DNA of 26,106 nucleotides from Bacteroidota bacterium. Lineage in GTDB: Bacteria; Bacteroidota; Bacteroidia; B-17B0; B-17BO. Where the stretch lies: positions 1 through 26,106 of the forward strand of contig CANHPI010000001.1 in the NCBI GenBank assembly GCA_947462425.1. The letters are read 5' to 3'. The notes under the pieces were generated by a model. It worked only from the letters and a program-made list of their open reading frames with translations. It made no database searches and was not told the DNA's origin. The position numbers and the translations under genes were made by a program. Numbering within the stretch: position 1 is the stretch's first letter; every line of letters starts with the position of its first letter. Shown here piece after piece: positions 23,738 to 26,106 of this stretch.

Positions 23738-24196
23738 TTAAATTTCTTCCCAATAGTCAATTATTAATCCATCATTTTGACTTATGCCAATTGAGCGTTT
23801 TTCTAAACCAAAACTGATAATAAGCGCGTCGTTTAAAAACTGTTCATCTTCTCTGCTTAATTCAAAAGATTCAATGGTTTCTCCAATAACGTCTGTCCAC
23901 ATTTTAGTTGTTGAAGCATCAATAGGAATCATTTTAATTTTATCTCCAAACTCTTGTTTGAGTTGCAGTTTTTCTTCTTCAAAACTAAAGTCTTTAATTA
24001 TATCAATTCCCGTACTTTCTTCGTTACAGGTAATTACTAAGTTTGTATCATCTGTAAACATCAATTCCACATTGTCAATTAAGTCAACCTGAGTATCAGG
24101 ATTAAATCTGTTCACCCAAAAATAGATTACTACTTTTTTTAAGGTTTTACCCTCGGCTGAGGTTAATAGTTTTAGTTGGTGGTCGGTAAAGTGCAT
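23738..24196 (-). CDS. Protein of unknown function, 152 residues
   Basis: I do not recognise the family. The product is acidic, without signal peptide or membrane helix, so probably cytoplasmic. Patterns visible: an early beta-strand set (TLKKVVIYFWVNRF, NVELMFTDDTNLVITCNEES), a charged middle (FSFEEEKLQLKQEFG), and an end with ALIISFGLEKRSIGIS and DGLIIDYWEEI. The alternating strands suggest a small alpha/beta fold. It starts 42 bp after the stop of the decarboxylase gene and is the last gene of that run, so it may be co-transcribed with urocanase and the decarboxylase. Codon and base use look like the neighbours. The gene looks real: one long clean frame. Confidence 0.7.
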   Translation of the reverse strand: MHFTDHQLKLLTSAEGKTLKKVVIYFWVNRFNPDTQVDLIDNVELMFTDDTNLVITCNEESTGIDIIKDFSFEEEKLQLKQEFGDKIKMIPIDASTTKMWTDVIGETIESFELSREDEQFLNDALIISFGLEKRSIGISQNDGLIIDYWEEI

Positions 24197-24238
24197 ATTA
24201 GTCTAGAAAGTTGAAAGTTTTAGAAAGTGAAAAGTTAA

Positions 24239-25228
24239 TTATAAGGATAACCATGATTTTGCAGCTGTTCCCATAATTGTTTTTTTTGTCTCGTCAGAAA
24301 GTGGCGCTTCACGAACTAATGTTCCGGGGACTGCTTCACCTAACGGAAAGGGGTAATCAGAACCTTGAACTACTTTATCAGCACCAACTAAATCAATAAT
24401 ATATTGTAACATTTTATGGTCGCATACATGCGAATCCACCCAAAATTTACCCAAGTATTTTTTAGGATTAAATTCATTATCAATCGCTACTAAATCAGGG
24501 CGGCAATCCCACCCGTGCTCAATGCGACTAATAGTTGGTAAAAAAGAACCGCCGCCATGAGCAAAACATACTTTTAGTTTTGGAAATTTTTCAAATACTC
24601 CTCCAAAAATCATTGAACAAATTGCTCGACTAATTTCTGCCGGCATACCCACTAACCATGGTAGCCAATATTTTGTCATGTGTTCTTGTCCCATCATTTG
24701 CCAAGGGTGAACTAAAATAGCAGCATTTGTTTTTTCGCAAGCAGCCCAAAATTCATAAAATTGCGGCTCTCCTAAATTAATGTTATTGACATTACTACCA
24801 ATTTGAACACCTTTAAAGCCAAGCTCCATGCAGCGTTCTAATTCTTGAACAGCTAATTTAGCATCTTGCATAGGAACCGTTGCTAAACCAATAAATTTAT
24901 CAGGATAACGGTTTACGGTTTGTGCAATATCATCATTTAAAAATTGCGAAATCTCTAAACAATCGTTTGGTTTTGCATCATAACTGAACATCACAGGAAT
25001 GGTGCAAATAACTTGCATGTCTGCCTTATGTTCTGCCATTTCTTTTATTCTAACTTCGGCATCCCAGCAGTTTTCAAGTATTTCTCTAAACCGATTTTCT
25101 CCCTGAACCATCCAAGCTCTGCCTGGTGTATGATGGTCTAATTGAATAAAATTTCCATAACCAAATTTTTTCGTAAAATCGGGAATATGTTTTGGAATGA
25201 TGTGTGTATGTGTATCAATTGTGAACAT
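24239..25228 (-). CDS. Amidohydrolase-family decarboxylase, ACMSD-like
   Basis: A 329-residue metal-dependent enzyme of the amidohydrolase/ACMSD group. Metal ligands fit the family: HTH (His7, His9), His174 (ILVHPW), His224 (FAHGGG) and Asp291 (GSDYPFPLG). The segments GENRFREI (Arg46) and RIEHGWDCRPDL (Arg235, Arg243) match the substrate-binding arginines of 2-amino-3-carboxymuconate-6-semialdehyde decarboxylase, which steers the kynurenine route of tryptophan away from quinolinate. The length is right for ACMSD (~330-340). The start at 25228 gives the normal MFTIDTHTH N-terminus, 10 bp after the urocanase stop, so the two are probably co-transcribed. Other decarboxylases of the group share these motifs, so the exact substrate is inferred. 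Confidence 0.85.
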   Translation of the reverse strand: MFTIDTHTHIIPKHIPDFTKKFGYGNFIQLDHHTPGRAWMVQGENRFREILENCWDAEVRIKEMAEHKADMQVICTIPVMFSYDAKPNDCLEISQFLNDDIAQTVNRYPDKFIGLATVPMQDAKLAVQELERCMELGFKGVQIGSNVNNINLGEPQFYEFWAACEKTNAAILVHPWQMMGQEHMTKYWLPWLVGMPAEISRAICSMIFGGVFEKFPKLKVCFAHGGGSFLPTISRIEHGWDCRPDLVAIDNEFNPKKYLGKFWVDSHVCDHKMLQYIIDLVGADKVVQGSDYPFPLGEAVPGTLVREAPLSDETKKTIMGTAAKSWLSL

Positions 25229-25238
25229 AAAGTTTGAT

Positions 25239-26106
25239 TTAAAATAAGTTATTTAAAATAGTTTCATCAACTACGTTTGGCATCGTTACTTTTAAATTTG
25301 GTGTGCGCTCCATTTCGCGCTTAATGGCAAAATTTGCTTCTTTATTGCGTGCCCAGCTACGGCGCGCTATACCATTGTTTACATCCCAAAACAACATTGA
25401 TTTCAATCGTCTGTCGGCATCAGGACTTCCATCTAACACTAAGCCAAAACCACCATTAATTACTTCGCCCCAACCAACGCCACCGCCGTTGTGTAAACTA
25501 ATCCAAGTAGCGCCACGGAAACTATCACCTACAAAATTTTGAACAGCCATATCAGCTGTAAATTTTGAACCATCATAAATGTTTGAGGTTTCTCTGTAAG
25601 GAGAATCAGTTCCGCTTACATCATGATGATCTCTTCCTAATACTACGGGCGCCGAAATTTCTTTATTGGCAATGGCTTTATTGATTGCTTCAGCGATTTT
25701 TACACGACCTTCGCTATCGGCATATAAAATACGAGCTTGTGACCCTACCACTAAATTATTTTTCATGGCGTCACGAATCCAAACAATGTTGTCTTGTAGT
25801 TGAGGTTTAATTTCTTCTGGAGCAGTTTTATAAATTTCTTCTAAAACGCTTAATGCAATTTCATCGGTTTTTTGTAAGTCTTTTTCATTAGCGCTTGTAC
25901 AAACCCAACGAAACGGGCCAAAGCCATAATCAAAACACATAGGTCCTAAAATATCTTGTACATAACTTTTATATTTGAAAGTTGCGCCAACATGTCCGCC
26001 TTTAATTGCTTTTTCTGTTTCATAAATATCAGCGCCTGCTCTTCCAGCCTCCAATAAAAAAGCGTTTCCGTAATCAAAGAAATACATGCCTTTTGCAGTT
26101 AATGTA
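25239..26106 (-). CDS. hutU: Urocanase (urocanate hydratase), C-terminal part, cut by the window edge
   Basis: 288 residues are visible and the frame continues past the window end: six codons (TLTAKG) precede the first ATG, so that internal Met at 26087 is not the start. Urocanase adds water to urocanate in the second step of histidine breakdown, using tightly bound NAD. Typical stretches are FDYGFGPFRWVC (active-site region), GRDHHDVSGTDSPYRET, LHNGGGVGWGEVINGG and DGSPDADRRLKSMLFWDV. The KGGHVGATFKYKSYVQDI segment points to the long urocanase form (about 660-680 residues, also in animals) rather than the ~555-residue enterobacterial/Pseudomonas form. It stands upstream of the ACMSD-like gene with a 10-bp gap. 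No other hut gene is in the window. Confidence 0.93.
   Translation of the reverse strand, partial: TLTAKGMYFFDYGNAFLLEAGRAGADIYETEKAIKGGHVGATFKYKSYVQDILGPMCFDYGFGPFRWVCTSANEKDLQKTDEIALSVLEEIYKTAPEEIKPQLQDNIVWIRDAMKNNLVVGSQARILYADSEGRVKIAEAINKAIANKEISAPVVLGRDHHDVSGTDSPYRETSNIYDGSKFTADMAVQNFVGDSFRGATWISLHNGGGVGWGEVINGGFGLVLDGSPDADRRLKSMLFWDVNNGIARRSWARNKEANFAIKREMERTPNLKVTMPNVVDETILNNLF

Noticed and set aside
25239..26087. Urocanase starting at the ATG at 26087
   Set aside because: The frame stays open to the window edge with conserved urocanase residues (TLTAKG) ahead of this Met; it is an internal codon.

Overview
The window comes from an AT-rich member of the Bacteroidota, probably a Flavobacteriia- or Sphingobacteriia-like lineage; the genus cannot be fixed from sequence alone. 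The evidence is: an alternative complex III (ACIII) operon in the actABCDEF-coxBA order; the coaX / outer-membrane protein / lptC envelope block; promoters of the TTTG...TANNTTTG type, best seen before the tRNA; start codons generally lacking Shine-Dalgarno sequences; and lipoproteins and signal peptides typical of the group. Every protein gene lies on the minus strand; only tRNA-Phe lies on the plus strand.

Layout from low to high coordinates. 1-330 has no gene, but carries two diverged copies of a ~50-bp repeat, each able to form a hairpin. 331-3374 holds a YfcA-type TSUP permease and a PpiD-type periplasmic prolyl isomerase, separated by a strong palindromic terminator. 3521-6488 is an envelope block transcribed coaX, outer-membrane protein, lptC, small membrane protein; its first two genes both use TTG starts. 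6552-6714 is a complete tRNA-Phe unit with promoter, tRNA and terminator. 6821-9580 has a TPR protein and a PstS-like lipoprotein. 9827-11689 is a U32 peptidase-family protein, probably an RNA hydroxylation factor.

11838-23446 is the core of the window: an ~11.6-kb respiratory operon transcribed actA, actB, actC, actD, actE, actF, coxB, coxA and closed by a palindromic terminator. ACIII oxidises menaquinol and passes electrons through its c-haems to an aa3-type oxidase that pumps protons and reduces oxygen. The oxidase subunits have an unusual CuA domain: the usual Glu is Lys, the electron-entry Trp is Phe, and there is an insertion before the copper loop. This fits direct docking to ACIII. 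No coxC is present here. 23738-26106 is a separate group with the C-terminal part of a long urocanase (cut by the window edge), an ACMSD-like decarboxylase and a protein of unknown function.

I see no clearly new system such as a defence island, CRISPR array, prophage or transposon. The best leads are the terminator pair with a covarying base change, the repeat pair at the window start, the adjacent TTG starts, the extra haem domain of ActA, the altered CuA site, and the small unknown proteins.
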